Assembly (NCBI RefSeq): GCF_000373645.1
Contig: NZ_KB892057.1
Coordinates: 62,001-126,000, forward strand
From: Streptomyces sp. ATexAB-D23
GTDB lineage: Bacteria; Actinomycetota; Actinomycetes; Streptomycetales; Streptomycetaceae
Reading direction: 5' to 3'
DNA: 64,000 bases
How positions within the stretch are numbered: position 1 is the stretch's first letter; each line of letters begins with the position of its first letter. Shown in pieces: positions 26,082 through 37,108 of this stretch. Below the pieces are notes generated by a model. It was given only the letters and a program-made list of their open reading frames with translations. It made no database searches and was not told the origin of the DNA. A program made the translations under genes and the position numbers.

Positions 26082-27176
26082 GTGCATGTCGTACTCGCCG
26101 GCGGGGGGACCGCCGGCCACATCGAGCCCGCGCTTGCCCTCGCGGACGCCCTGCGCAGGCAGGACCCGAGCGTGGGGATCACCGCTCTCGGCACGGAGCG
26201 GGGACTCGAGACCAGGCTCGTACCCGAGCGGGGGTACGAACTCGCCCTGATCCCGGCCGTACCGCTGCCGCGCAAGCCGACCCCCGAGCTCATCACCGTC
26301 CCGGGCCGGCTGCGCGGCACCATCAAGGCCGCCGAGCAGATCCTCGAACGCACCAGGGCCGACTGCGTGGTCGGCTTCGGCGGTTACGTCGCCCTGCCCG
26401 GCTACCTGGCCGCCAAACGCGCCGGCGTCCCGATCGTGGTCCACGAGGCCAACGCCCGCCCGGGGCTGGCCAACAAGATCGGGTCGCGGTACGCGCACGG
26501 CGTCGCCGTCTCCACGCCCGACAGCAAGCTGCGCGGCGCCCGCTACATCGGCATCCCGCTGCGCCGCACCATCGCCACCCTCGACCGGGCCCGGATGCGC
26601 CCCGAGGCGCGCGCCGCGTTCGGCCTCGACCCCAACCTGCCGACGCTGCTGGTCTCCGGCGGCTCGCAGGGCGCCCGCCACCTCAACGAGGTGGTCCAGC
26701 GCGTCGCTCCGCTGCTCCAGCGCTCCGGCATCCAGATCCTGCACGTGGTCGGCCCCAAGAACGAATTGCCGCGCGTGGACAACATGCCCGGGATGCCCCC
26801 CTATATCCCGGTACCGTACGTGGACCGGATGGATCTCGCGTACGCCGCGGCCGACATGATGCTCTGCCGCGCGGGCGCGATGACCGTCGCCGAACTCTCC
26901 GCCGTCGGGCTGCCCGCCGCCTATGTCCCGTTGCCCATCGGCAACGGCGAACAGCGGCTGAACGCCCAGCCGGTGGTCAACGCCGGCGGTGGCCTGCTGG
27001 TGGACGACGCGGTGCTCACCCCCGAGTGGGTGCAGGGCAACGTCCTTCCGGTGCTGTCCGATCCGCACAGATTGTATGAAATGTCCCGCGCCGCCGCGGA
27101 GTTCGGGCGCCGGGACGCCGACGATCTGCTGGTCGGCATGGTGTACGAGGCGATTGCCGCACGTCGTAACGCGTGA
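26082..27176 (+). CDS. murG: UDP-GlcNAc transferase MurG
   Basis: MurG, 364 residues, converts lipid I to lipid II on the inner face of the membrane. The N-terminal glycine-rich loop is VLAGGGTAGHIEPALALADAL, followed by DCVVGFGGYVALPGYLAA, HEANARPGLANKIG, the second loop LLVSGGSQGARHLNEV and the UDP-GlcNAc site CRAGAMTVAELSAVGLPAAYVPLPIGNGEQ. The GTG at 26082 starts the conserved fold directly and lies 6 nt after ftsW. Confidence 0.97.
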   Translation: MHVVLAGGGTAGHIEPALALADALRRQDPSVGITALGTERGLETRLVPERGYELALIPAVPLPRKPTPELITVPGRLRGTIKAAEQILERTRADCVVGFGGYVALPGYLAAKRAGVPIVVHEANARPGLANKIGSRYAHGVAVSTPDSKLRGARYIGIPLRRTIATLDRARMRPEARAAFGLDPNLPTLLVSGGSQGARHLNEVVQRVAPLLQRSGIQILHVVGPKNELPRVDNMPGMPPYIPVPYVDRMDLAYAAADMMLCRAGAMTVAELSAVGLPAAYVPLPIGNGEQRLNAQPVVNAGGGLLVDDAVLTPEWVQGNVLPVLSDPHRLYEMSRAAAEFGRRDADDLLVGMVYEAIAARRNA

Positions 27177-27183
27177 GGCGGGC

Positions 27184-27210
27184 GGGTCCGGGGGCGCCGC
27201 CCCCGGACCC
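27184..27210 (+). other. hairpin between murG and ftsQ
   Basis: Perfect 12-bp GC-rich arms (GGGTCCGGGGGC) with a 3-nt centre, ending 16 nt before the ftsQ start and just ahead of its AAGGAG ribosome site. It resembles a terminator without a T-tract and may lower ftsQ expression relative to murG. Confidence 0.65.
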
Positions 27211-27226
27211 GGCATAAGGAGCGAGC

Positions 27227-28021
27227 GTGGCCGGACCGACGACCGCCCAGCGCGGTGCAGGGAAGCAGGAGGGCGCCCGGGACCGGCCGCCGCGCCCACG
27301 CCCGGAGGGGTCCCGCGTCCCCCGGCGCAGGCTGCTGATCCTGATCGCCGCGGCCGTCCTCCTGCTCGGCGCGGGCGCCGTCTGGGCGCTCTACGGCTCC
27401 TCCTGGCTCCGGGTCGAACAGGTCAGGATCACCGGCGTACGGGTGCTGACGCCGGCCGAGGTGGAGAACGCGGCCCAGGTGCCGATGGGTGCCCCGCTCG
27501 TATCCGTGGACACCGGCGCGATCGAGAAAAGGTTGCGCCAGAAGTTGCCTCGTATCGACTCGGTGGATGTCGTACGGTCATGGCCGCACGGCATCGGACT
27601 TAAAGTGACCGAGCGAAAGCCGGTCCTGTTGGTGAAAAAGGGCGCAAAGTTCATTGAAGTGGACGCCGAAGGCGTGCGTTTCGCCACGGTGGACAAGGCT
27701 CCCGGGCACGTGCCTCTGCTGGAAACGGCCACCGGCCGGTCAGCGAGTCTGCGCCGTTTCGGGGCCGACCGGCTGGTGCGGGAAGCGGTCCGGGTCGCCG
27801 GCGATCTCCCGGGCGGCGTCGCGGAGGACACCCAGGTCGTACGGGTCGCCTCGTACGACGCCATCTCCCTGGAGCTCACCGGGGACCGCACGGTGAACTG
27901 GGGGAGTGGTGAACAGGGCGCGGTGAAGGCGAAAGTCCTCACCGCTCTCATGAAAGCCGCCCCCAAAGCGGGACACTTCGACGTGAGTGCACCCACCGCT
28001 CCCGCGGTGTCGGGTAGTTGA
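27227..28021 (+). CDS. ftsQ: cell division protein FtsQ (POTRA domain)
   Basis: FtsQ/DivIB, 264 residues, a bitopic divisome protein. A basic cytoplasmic segment (about 45 residues) leads to one membrane helix (about 36-57, LLILIAAAVLLLGAGAVWALY), the POTRA domain (RVEQVRITGVRVLTPAEVENAAQV), then DSVDVVRSWPHGIGLKVTERKPVL and the FtsQ domain. The GTG at 27227 has AAGGAG 5 nt upstream. It precedes ftsZ by 276 nt. Confidence 0.95.
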   Translation: MAGPTTAQRGAGKQEGARDRPPRPRPEGSRVPRRRLLILIAAAVLLLGAGAVWALYGSSWLRVEQVRITGVRVLTPAEVENAAQVPMGAPLVSVDTGAIEKRLRQKLPRIDSVDVVRSWPHGIGLKVTERKPVLLVKKGAKFIEVDAEGVRFATVDKAPGHVPLLETATGRSASLRRFGADRLVREAVRVAGDLPGGVAEDTQVVRVASYDAISLELTGDRTVNWGSGEQGAVKAKVLTALMKAAPKAGHFDVSAPTAPAVSGS

Positions 28022-28111
28022 CGCACATTTGGCCTGGCCAGCACCCTGGTTGGTCAGCGCTACGGGTGATCACATAGGGTGAAAAGAAAAACGGGAGGTT
28101 CGGCGTGTTCG

Positions 28112-28141
28112 TTGAACGGGCGCCACTTGTCGACTTAGTGT
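28112..28141 (+). promoter_or_regulatory. candidate ftsZ promoter
   Basis: A -35 box TTGAAC (28112-28117) and a -10 box TAGTGT (28136-28141) are 18 nt apart, 157 nt upstream of ftsZ. Several promoters in the ftsQ-ftsZ gap are known in Streptomyces; I cannot say which one this corresponds to. Confidence 0.5.
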
Positions 28142-28177
28142 CCTGTTCGGAAGAGTCCATGAAGCAGACACACTGGT

Positions 28178-28202
28178 AACCCTAAACTTCAGCGTTAGGG
28201 TT
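28178..28202. promoter_or_regulatory. AACCCTAA/TTAGGGTT inverted repeat upstream of ftsZ
   Basis: Perfect 8-bp arms around a 9-nt centre, about 96 nt before the ftsZ start. The A+T content is unusual for this genome. It may be a regulator site or an mRNA hairpin in the ftsZ leader; it overlaps a TAAACT -10-like box at 28183-28188. GACAC motifs, the WhiA core, lie nearby at 28167-28171 and 28266-28270. Confidence 0.55.
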
Positions 28203-28297
28203 TGGGTCGGCGTTCGGACCGTCCCAATCGGCATCCGTCGTCGCGGCGGGATCACCGCGAAGCGACGACACGTAACTCGAGGCGAGAGGCCTTCGAC

Positions 28298-29518
28298 GTG
28301 GCAGCACCGCAGAACTACCTCGCAGTCATCAAGGTCATCGGTGTCGGCGGCGGTGGTGTCAATGCCATCAACCGAATGATCGAGGTCGGTCTCAAGGGCG
28401 TCGAGTTCATCGCGATCAACACGGATGCGCAAGCCCTGTTGATGAGCGACGCCGACGTCAAGCTCGACGTCGGCCGCGAACTCACCCGCGGCCTCGGCGC
28501 CGGGGCGAACCCGGCCGTCGGTCGTAAGGCGGCAGAGGACCACCGTGAGGAGATCGAGGAGGTCCTCAAGGGGGCCGACATGGTCTTCGTCACCGCAGGC
28601 GAAGGCGGCGGCACCGGTACCGGTGGCGCACCCGTCGTCGCGAACATCGCGCGCTCGCTCGGCGCCCTGACGATCGGTGTGGTCACCCGCCCGTTCACCT
28701 TCGAGGGCCGGCGTCGCGCGAACCAGGCGGAGGACGGCATCGCCGAACTCCGCGAAGAGGTCGACACCCTCATCGTCATTCCCAACGACCGTCTGCTGTC
28801 CATCTCGGACCGCCAGGTCAGCGTGCTCGACGCGTTCAAGTCGGCCGACCAGGTGCTGCTCTCGGGTGTCCAGGGCATCACCGACCTCATCACCACCCCG
28901 GGCCTGATCAACCTCGACTTCGCCGACGTCAAGTCGGTCATGTCCGAGGCCGGATCGGCGCTCATGGGCATCGGCTCGGCCCGCGGCGACGACCGCGCGG
29001 TGGCCGCCGCGGAGATGGCGATCTCCTCGCCGCTCCTGGAGGCGTCCATCGACGGCGCCCGCGGTGTCCTGCTCTCCATCTCCGGCGGCAGCGACCTCGG
29101 TCTCTTCGAGATCAACGAGGCCGCCCAGCTGGTGAGCGAGGCGGCGCACCCCGAGGCGAACATCATCTTCGGCGCGGTCATCGACGACGCGCTGGGCGAC
29201 GAGGTGCGGGTCACCGTGATCGCGGCGGGCTTCGACGGCGGGCAGCCGCCGGCCCGGCGGGAGAACGTCTTGGGGGCGAACAGCGCCAAGCGCGAGGAGC
29301 CGGCCCCGACGCCGGTCCGGGCCGCCGAGCCCGTGCGCCAGTCGGGCGGACTGGGCTCCGTGCCCCCGCGCGAGGAGCCGCCGGTCCAGTCGGAGCCGGT
29401 GCCGGTCGCCGGCGAGACGCACCTGCCGCCGGTCGTCGCGCCGCCGCACGTCCCGCCGGCCCGTCCCTACCAGGACTCCCAGGCCGAAGAGCTGGACGTA
29501 CCGGACTTCTTGAAGTGA
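28298..29518 (+). CDS. ftsZ: tubulin-like cell division GTPase FtsZ
   Basis: FtsZ, 406 residues, polymerises into the Z-ring. The start VAAPQNYLAVIKVIGVGGGGVNAI is typical of actinobacteria. The tubulin signature is GEGGGTGTGGAPVVA, followed by NDRLL and the T7 loop NLDFADVKSVMS. A disordered Pro/Glu/Val linker of about 75 residues leads to the C-terminal peptide ELDVPDFLK that binds SepF. The GTG at 28298 has GAGAGG upstream. The pgeF start overlaps its stop as GTGA. Confidence 0.98.
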   Translation: MAAPQNYLAVIKVIGVGGGGVNAINRMIEVGLKGVEFIAINTDAQALLMSDADVKLDVGRELTRGLGAGANPAVGRKAAEDHREEIEEVLKGADMVFVTAGEGGGTGTGGAPVVANIARSLGALTIGVVTRPFTFEGRRRANQAEDGIAELREEVDTLIVIPNDRLLSISDRQVSVLDAFKSADQVLLSGVQGITDLITTPGLINLDFADVKSVMSEAGSALMGIGSARGDDRAVAAAEMAISSPLLEASIDGARGVLLSISGGSDLGLFEINEAAQLVSEAAHPEANIIFGAVIDDALGDEVRVTVIAAGFDGGQPPARRENVLGANSAKREEPAPTPVRAAEPVRQSGGLGSVPPREEPPVQSEPVPVAGETHLPPVVAPPHVPPARPYQDSQAEELDVPDFLK

Positions 29519-30273
29519 TAGGTCCGCATGACGCAGTGAGCTCGAAGGTTTCTGTCTTTTCGCGGGGCGGCGCTCACTTCTCCTTCACCGACAGGTGGGG
29601 CGGGGTGAGCGCCGCTCCGTACGCGGAGCTCAACCTCGGCGGCGCGGTCGGCGACGACCCCGCCGCCGTTCTCGCCAACCGGGAGCGGGCCGCGCGCGTC
29701 CGGGGGCTCGATCCGGCGCGGGTCGTCTGGATGAATCAGGTCCATGGCCGCGATGTGGCCGTGGTCGACGAACCCTGGGGCGACACGCGGGAGATCCCCG
29801 CCGTGGACGCGGTGGTGACCGCGCGGCGCGGGCTCCCGCTCGCCGTTCTCACCGCCGACTGCACCCCCGTCCTGCTCGCCGACCCGGTCGCCGGTGTCGT
29901 CGCGGCGGCGCACGCGGGACGGCCGGGGCTGGTCGCCGGAGTCGTGCCGGCCGCGGTCGGGGCCATGGTCCGGCTCGGCGCGGAGGTCTCCCGGATCACC
30001 GCCCGTACCGGGCCCGCCGTCTGCGGGCGGTGCTACGAGGTGCCGGCCGCGATGCGGGACGAGGTCGCCGCGTGCGTGCCGGGCTCCCGGTCCGAGACCG
30101 GCTGGGGCACTCCGGCGGTGGACGTCACCGCCGGAGTCCACGCCCAGCTGGCGGAGCTCGGCGTCACCGACCGGCACAAGTCGCCCTTCTGCACCCTCGA
30201 ATCGGGCGACCACTTCTCGTACCGACGCGACCGCACCACCGGGCGGCTCGCCGGATATGTCTGGCTGGACTGA
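29515..30273 (+). CDS. pgeF: peptidoglycan editing factor PgeF (laccase-domain, YlmD)
   Basis: A 252-residue multicopper-polyphenol-oxidase-fold protein of the YfiH/PgeF family. Motifs are WMNQVHGRDVAVVD, VLTADCTPVLLADP, AAAHAGRPGLVAGVV and the C-terminal HKSPFCTLESGDHFSYRRD. In E. coli the homologue is an amidase that removes misincorporated L-Ser from muropeptide precursors; that role is inferred here. The usual HAGWRG is HAGRPG in this protein. The GTG at 29515 overlaps ftsZ; a GTG at 29536 is possible. Confidence 0.92.
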   Translation: MIGPHDAVSSKVSVFSRGGAHFSFTDRWGGVSAAPYAELNLGGAVGDDPAAVLANRERAARVRGLDPARVVWMNQVHGRDVAVVDEPWGDTREIPAVDAVVTARRGLPLAVLTADCTPVLLADPVAGVVAAAHAGRPGLVAGVVPAAVGAMVRLGAEVSRITARTGPAVCGRCYEVPAAMRDEVAACVPGSRSETGWGTPAVDVTAGVHAQLAELGVTDRHKSPFCTLESGDHFSYRRDRTTGRLAGYVWLD

Positions 30274-30279
30274 TAGGGC

Positions 30280-30999
30280 ATGACGGAACGCAAGGAACAA
30301 CTCGCAGCGAATCTGGCGCGGGTGGAGGAACGGATCGTTTCCGCCTGCGCCGCGGCCGGTCGCGCGCGGGAAGAAGTGACCCTCATCGTGGTCACCAAGA
30401 CCTATCCCGCGAGCGATGTGCGGATTCTGCACGGACTCGGTGTGCGTCAGGTCGCGGAGAACCGCGACCAGGACGCCGCGCCCAAAGCCGCCGCCTGTAC
30501 GGATCTGTCGCTCTCTTGGCACTTTGTCGGTCAATTGCAGACCAACAAGGTCCGTTCTGTGGCGAGTTATGCCGATGTCGTGCAGTCGGTGGACCGTACG
30601 AAGCTGGTGACCGCCCTCTCGGCCGCGGCCGGGCGCGGCGGCCGCGAACTCGGCTGCCTCATCCAGGTCGCGCTCGACGCGGAGAGCGGCGAGCGCGGGG
30701 CCCGCGGTGGCGTCGCGCCCGACGGGATCGAGGAGTTGGCCGACGCGGTCGCGGCGGCGCCGGGTCTGCGGCTGGACGGTCTGATGACCGTCGCGCCGCT
30801 CGCCGGGCCGTACGCCGGACGGCAACGGGCCGCGTTCGACCGGCTGATGGAATTCTCATCCCGGCTGCGCGGGAACCATCCGGCTGCGAACATGGTCTCC
30901 GCAGGGATGAGTGCGGACCTGGAGGACGCCATCGCGGCCGGAGCGACACATGTGCGCGTCGGTACTGCGGTACTCGGAGTCCGCCCCGGGCTCGGGTAA
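30280..30999 (+). CDS. YggS family PLP-binding protein
   Basis: A 239-residue pyridoxal-phosphate-binding TIM-barrel protein (YggS/PLPBP family) that controls free PLP and amino acid balance. The PLP lysine lies in LIVVTKTYPA (about residue 40), followed by VAENRDQDAAPK, WHFVGQLQTNKVR, LIQVALD and VSAGMSADLEDAIAAGATHVRVGTA. It starts 6 nt after pgeF and belongs to the ylm segment of the cluster. Confidence 0.96.
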   Translation: MTERKEQLAANLARVEERIVSACAAAGRAREEVTLIVVTKTYPASDVRILHGLGVRQVAENRDQDAAPKAAACTDLSLSWHFVGQLQTNKVRSVASYADVVQSVDRTKLVTALSAAAGRGGRELGCLIQVALDAESGERGARGGVAPDGIEELADAVAAAPGLRLDGLMTVAPLAGPYAGRQRAAFDRLMEFSSRLRGNHPAANMVSAGMSADLEDAIAAGATHVRVGTAVLGVRPGLG

Positions 31000-31031
31000 C
31001 GTCGCCAAGCAAGTCGGACCACAGCAGAAAA

Positions 31032-31057
31032 TATGGTCATTACCGCCCATGGCGGTA
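31032..31057 (+). promoter_or_regulatory. candidate sepF promoter/operator
   Basis: A -10-like TATGGT (31032-31037) is followed by an inverted repeat TACCGCC-CAT-GGCGGTA (31041-31057) in the 127-nt gap before sepF. The -35 region is weak. Confidence 0.35.
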
Positions 31058-31126
31058 CAGGCCGGAGTGGATCGCGGGCACTTGGTGAACAGATGCCGAT
31101 CCACCACAGAGCGGAGGACTCAGAGC

Positions 31127-31744
31127 ATGGCCGGCGCGATGCGCAAGATGGCGGTCTACCTCGGCCTCGTGGAGGACGATGGGTACGACGGCCCGGGGTT
31201 CGACCCCGACGACGAATTCGAACCCGAGCCGGAGCCCGAGCGCGACCGGCGCCGGCACCAGCCCGCACATCAGGTGGAGCGCGACCGGGAGCGTGACGAA
31301 CCGGTCCGGGCGGTGCAGCCGCCGGCCCAGCGGGAGCCGGTTCAGATCCCGGCGGAGCGCGAGCGACCCGCCCGGATCGCACCCGTGGCATCCATCACAC
31401 CTGAACGCCCGAACATGGAGAAGAACGCACCGGTGATCATGCCCAAGGTCGTGTCCGAGCGGGAGCCCTACCGGATCACCACGCTGCACCCCAGGACGTA
31501 CAACGAGGCCCGTACCATCGGGGAACACTTCCGTGAGGGCACCCCCGTGATCATGAATCTCACGGAGATGGACGATACGGACGCAAAGCGACTTGTCGAC
31601 TTTGCCGCGGGACTCGTCTTCGGTCTCCATGGCAGCATTGAGCGCGTGACACAGAAGGTGTTCCTGTTGTCGCCTGCTAACGTCGATGTCACGGCGGAGG
31701 ACAAGGCCCGCATCGCAGAGGGCGGATTCTTCAACCAGAGCTGA
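31127..31744 (+). CDS. sepF: SepF, membrane anchor of FtsZ
   Basis: SepF, 205 residues. The N-terminal amphipathic membrane helix is GAMRKMAVYLGLVEDD, then an acidic and Arg/Glu/Pro-rich linker (about residues 15-105), then the SepF core with ITTLHPRTYNEARTIGEHFREG, PVIMNLTEMDDTDAKRLVDFAAGL and VFLLSPANVDV. It should tether FtsZ to the membrane, which matters as no ftsA is present. The ATG at 31127 has GGAGG 9 nt upstream. Confidence 0.96.
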   Translation: MAGAMRKMAVYLGLVEDDGYDGPGFDPDDEFEPEPEPERDRRRHQPAHQVERDRERDEPVRAVQPPAQREPVQIPAERERPARIAPVASITPERPNMEKNAPVIMPKVVSEREPYRITTLHPRTYNEARTIGEHFREGTPVIMNLTEMDDTDAKRLVDFAAGLVFGLHGSIERVTQKVFLLSPANVDVTAEDKARIAEGGFFNQS

Positions 31745-31815
31745 GAACACGACACCGGGAACAACCCGGCCGCGAGGCCGGAGCTACGAGAGCCAGGGGA
31801 GAGGGAAGCGCGAGG

Positions 31816-32100
31816 ATGGGCGTCGCACAAAGTGTTGTCTACATCGCGTTGATGTGTTTCCTCATCGTGCTGATCTTCCGGCTCGTCATGGACTACGTCT
31901 TCCAGTTCGCACGTTCATGGCAGCCGGGCAAGCCGATGGTGGTGGTCCTGGAGACCACTTACACGGTCACCGATCCACCGCTCAAGCTCCTGCGGCGGTT
32001 CATCCCGCCGCTGCGTCTCGGGGGCGTGGCACTCGACCTGTCCTTCTTCGTTCTGATGATCATCGTTTCCATCCTGATCAGCATCGTGACCAGGCTGTGA
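31816..32100 (+). CDS. YggT family membrane protein
   Basis: A 94-residue YggT/YlmG protein with two hydrophobic segments (about residues 3-33 and 70-93) joined by the conserved FARSWQPGKPMVVVLETTYTVTDPPLKLLRRFIPPLRLGG region. It lies between sepF and divIVA as in most Gram-positives. The role is unknown; it may aid membrane or division organisation. Confidence 0.94.
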   Translation: MGVAQSVVYIALMCFLIVLIFRLVMDYVFQFARSWQPGKPMVVVLETTYTVTDPPLKLLRRFIPPLRLGGVALDLSFFVLMIIVSILISIVTRL

Positions 32101-32149
32101 GCGATACGGTCTTGCCGACTGCCGACGACTACGTAGAGGTGAAGAAGAG

Positions 32150-33307
32150 ATGCCGCTGACTCCGCTGACTCCCGAGGACGTGCGGAACAAGCAGTTCACG
32201 ACGGTCCGCCTCCGAGAGGGCTACGACGAGGACGAGGTCGATGCCTTCCTCGACGAGGTCGAGTCGGAGCTGACCCGCCTGCTCCGTGAGAACGAGGACC
32301 TGCGCGCGAAGCTGGCCGCCGCCACGCGTGCCGCCGCGCAGAACCAGCAGCAGCAGGGCATGCGCAAGCCGCCCGAGCAGCAGGACCGGCCGGGGGCCCC
32401 GGTGCCCGCCGCCATATCGGGCCCGCCGGTTCAGCAGCAGCCCCCGCAGATGGGTCCCCCCCAGCTGCCCGGTGGTGCTCCGCAGCTGCCGGCCGGTCCC
32501 AGCGGCCACGGCCCCCAGGGTCCGCACGGCCCCGGTCCGCAGGGCCCCCACGGCCCCGGCCCGATGCAGGGTGGTCCCATGGGCGGACCGATGGGCGGCC
32601 CCATGGGCGGTCACAACCCTCAGCAGCAGATGCAGCAGATGCAGCAGCAGCAGCAGCCGCCGCAGATGCAGCAGCAGCAGGGCCCCGGTGGCGACAGCGC
32701 CGCCCGTGTCCTGTCCCTCGCCCAGCAGACCGCCGACCAGGCGATCGCGGAGGCCCGTTCCGAGGCCAACAAGATCGTCGGCGAGGCCCGCAGCCGCGCC
32801 GAGGGCCTGGAGCGGGACGCCCGAGCCAAGGCGGACGCGCTGGAGCGGGACGCGCAGGAGAAGCACCGCGTGGCGATGGGCTCGCTGGAGTCGGCCCGCG
32901 CGACGCTGGAGCGCAAGGTCGAGGACCTGCGGGGCTTCGAGCGCGAGTACCGGACCCGTCTGAAGTCCTACCTGGAGAGCCAGCTGCGTCAGCTGGAGAC
33001 CCAGGCCGACGACTCGCTGGCCCCGCCGCGGACCCCGGCGGCCGCGTCGCTGCCGCCGTCGCCCTCGCTGGCTCCGGCCGGTGCGGGTGCCATGGGGCAC
33101 ACGGTGGGCGGCAACCACGGCGGCCACGGCAACCAGCCGATGGGCGGCAACCCGTCCATGGGCGGTGGCCCGTCCTACGGCGGCCAGCAGCAGATGTCCC
33201 CGGCGATGACGCAGCCGATGGCGCCGGTGCGGCCGCAGGCGCCGCAGCCGATGCAGCAGGCGCCGTCGCCGATGCGGGGCTTTCTGATCGACGAGGACGA
33301 CAACTGA
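32150..33307 (+). CDS. divIVA: polarity and growth protein DivIVA
   Basis: DivIVA, 385 residues, which marks curved membrane at hyphal tips and recruits the growth machinery in Streptomyces. The lipid-binding N-terminus is PLTPEDVRNKQFTTVRLREGYDEDEVDAFLD, leading into a coiled coil (about residues 25-65). A Gln/Pro/Gly/Met-rich linker with GPQGPHGP and PMGG repeats covers about 66-180, then a second long coiled coil (about 185-285) and a Gly/Gln/Met/Pro-rich C-terminus. The ATG at 32150 follows GGTGAAGAAGAG. A strong terminator follows at 33348. Confidence 0.97.
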   Translation: MPLTPLTPEDVRNKQFTTVRLREGYDEDEVDAFLDEVESELTRLLRENEDLRAKLAAATRAAAQNQQQQGMRKPPEQQDRPGAPVPAAISGPPVQQQPPQMGPPQLPGGAPQLPAGPSGHGPQGPHGPGPQGPHGPGPMQGGPMGGPMGGPMGGHNPQQQMQQMQQQQQPPQMQQQQGPGGDSAARVLSLAQQTADQAIAEARSEANKIVGEARSRAEGLERDARAKADALERDAQEKHRVAMGSLESARATLERKVEDLRGFEREYRTRLKSYLESQLRQLETQADDSLAPPRTPAAASLPPSPSLAPAGAGAMGHTVGGNHGGHGNQPMGGNPSMGGGPSYGGQQQMSPAMTQPMAPVRPQAPQPMQQAPSPMRGFLIDEDDN

Positions 33308-33347
33308 GCGGGGCGCGCTCGTTGAGCGCGTAGCCGTCGGCAGGCTG

Positions 33348-33384
33348 AGGGCCGGGCCCCGGGGTTTCCCCGGGGCCCGGCCCT
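33348..33384 (+). terminator. terminator after divIVA
   Basis: Perfect 17-bp arms (start AGGGCCGGGCCCC) with a TTT loop and a short T run after it, 41 nt after the divIVA stop. It closes the dcw cluster. Confidence 0.88.
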
Positions 33385-33433
33385 TTGCCGTGGCCGTGGC
33401 GGGTGGTGGGCCGCTGCGCGGGGCTCGTCCCCT

Positions 33434-33566
33434 ACCCGCTCCTTCCCGAACCGGCGGCTCCGACCCCGGGCCCCCGCTCCTCAATCGCCGGAGGGGCTTG
33501 GTCTCGCTCCTGCGGTCACTTCCGGCGTTGCCGGCGTTCGGGGCCCGGTTACGGGAAGGGGCGGGT
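33434..33566. repeat. inverted, Streptomyces-type intergenic repeat
   Basis: ACCCGCTCCTTCCCGAACCGG at 33434-33454 and its near-inverse at 33545-33566 flank a CTCAATCGCCGGAGGGGCTTG segment. This wording recurs in Streptomyces intergenic gaps as far as I recall. The 317-nt gap 33308-33624 is otherwise only terminators. Confidence 0.5.
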
Positions 33567-33579
33567 GGGGAACAGCGAA

Positions 33580-33610
33580 GGGCCCGGCCGGAAGGTGTCC
33601 GGCCGGGCCC
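33580..33610 (-). terminator. terminator after ileS
   Basis: Perfect 13-bp arms (GGGCCCGGCCGGA) with a 5-nt loop, 14 nt beyond the ileS stop on the minus strand. Confidence 0.8.
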
Positions 33611-33624
33611 CCTCGGGGTGCGGG

Positions 33625-36807
<3,183 letters not shown>

Positions 36808-37096
36808 GTGCGGGCTTCCTCCGGCGGACGTCTTCCACTTCCGTCGGAGGGACGAGAACCGACGCCGGTCCCCGCGGTACCACCCTCCTTGGCCCCGGGC
36901 GTGCGCCCCGGGCCCCCTCATTGGGGTGCGATGCCGGTTCTACTGGCTCCGGGGACCGTGGGCGGACCCACCTGTCCCGGGTTTTCTTCCGACGGCTCCG
37001 GGTGATCTTCACGACGCGCTCGCCCCCGGGCTTCCACCGTCCCCGGGTCGCTCCTGGCTGCGTACGACGCTACTCGTCCCATCCACGCCTCTCGCT
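36808..37096 (-). promoter_or_regulatory. T-box riboswitch leader of ileS
   Basis: The T-box core AGGGTGGTACCGCGG lies at 36872-36886 (minus strand). A specifier-loop candidate GTGAAGATCACC holds the Ile codon ATC at 37004-37006. Past the T-box, a CCTCCG anti-Shine-Dalgarno (near 36843-36850) can pair with the CGGAGG of the ileS ribosome site (near 36821-36826), so control is probably at translation, as known for actinobacterial ileS. A TACACT -10 candidate at 37103-37108 suggests transcription starts near 37096. Confidence 0.9.
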
Positions 37097-37102
37097 GGCC
37101 CC

Positions 37103-37108
37103 AGTGTA
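37103..37108 (-). promoter_or_regulatory. -10 box of ileS
   Basis: TACACT (minus strand) lies just upstream of the T-box leader. The -35 region is GC-rich and poor. The remaining gap to 37373 shows no further feature I can name. Confidence 0.4.

Noticed and set aside
28178..28202. AACCCTAA/TTAGGGTT as a terminator for ftsQ
   Set aside because: The arms are short and A+T-rich, there is no T-run after them, and the site is 157 nt past ftsQ and downstream of a promoter; a regulatory role fits better.
32600..32680. Short CAGCAG-rich repeats as a possible CRISPR or VNTR
   Set aside because: They are codons for Gln/Met/Pro in the DivIVA linker; no spacer-repeat structure exists.
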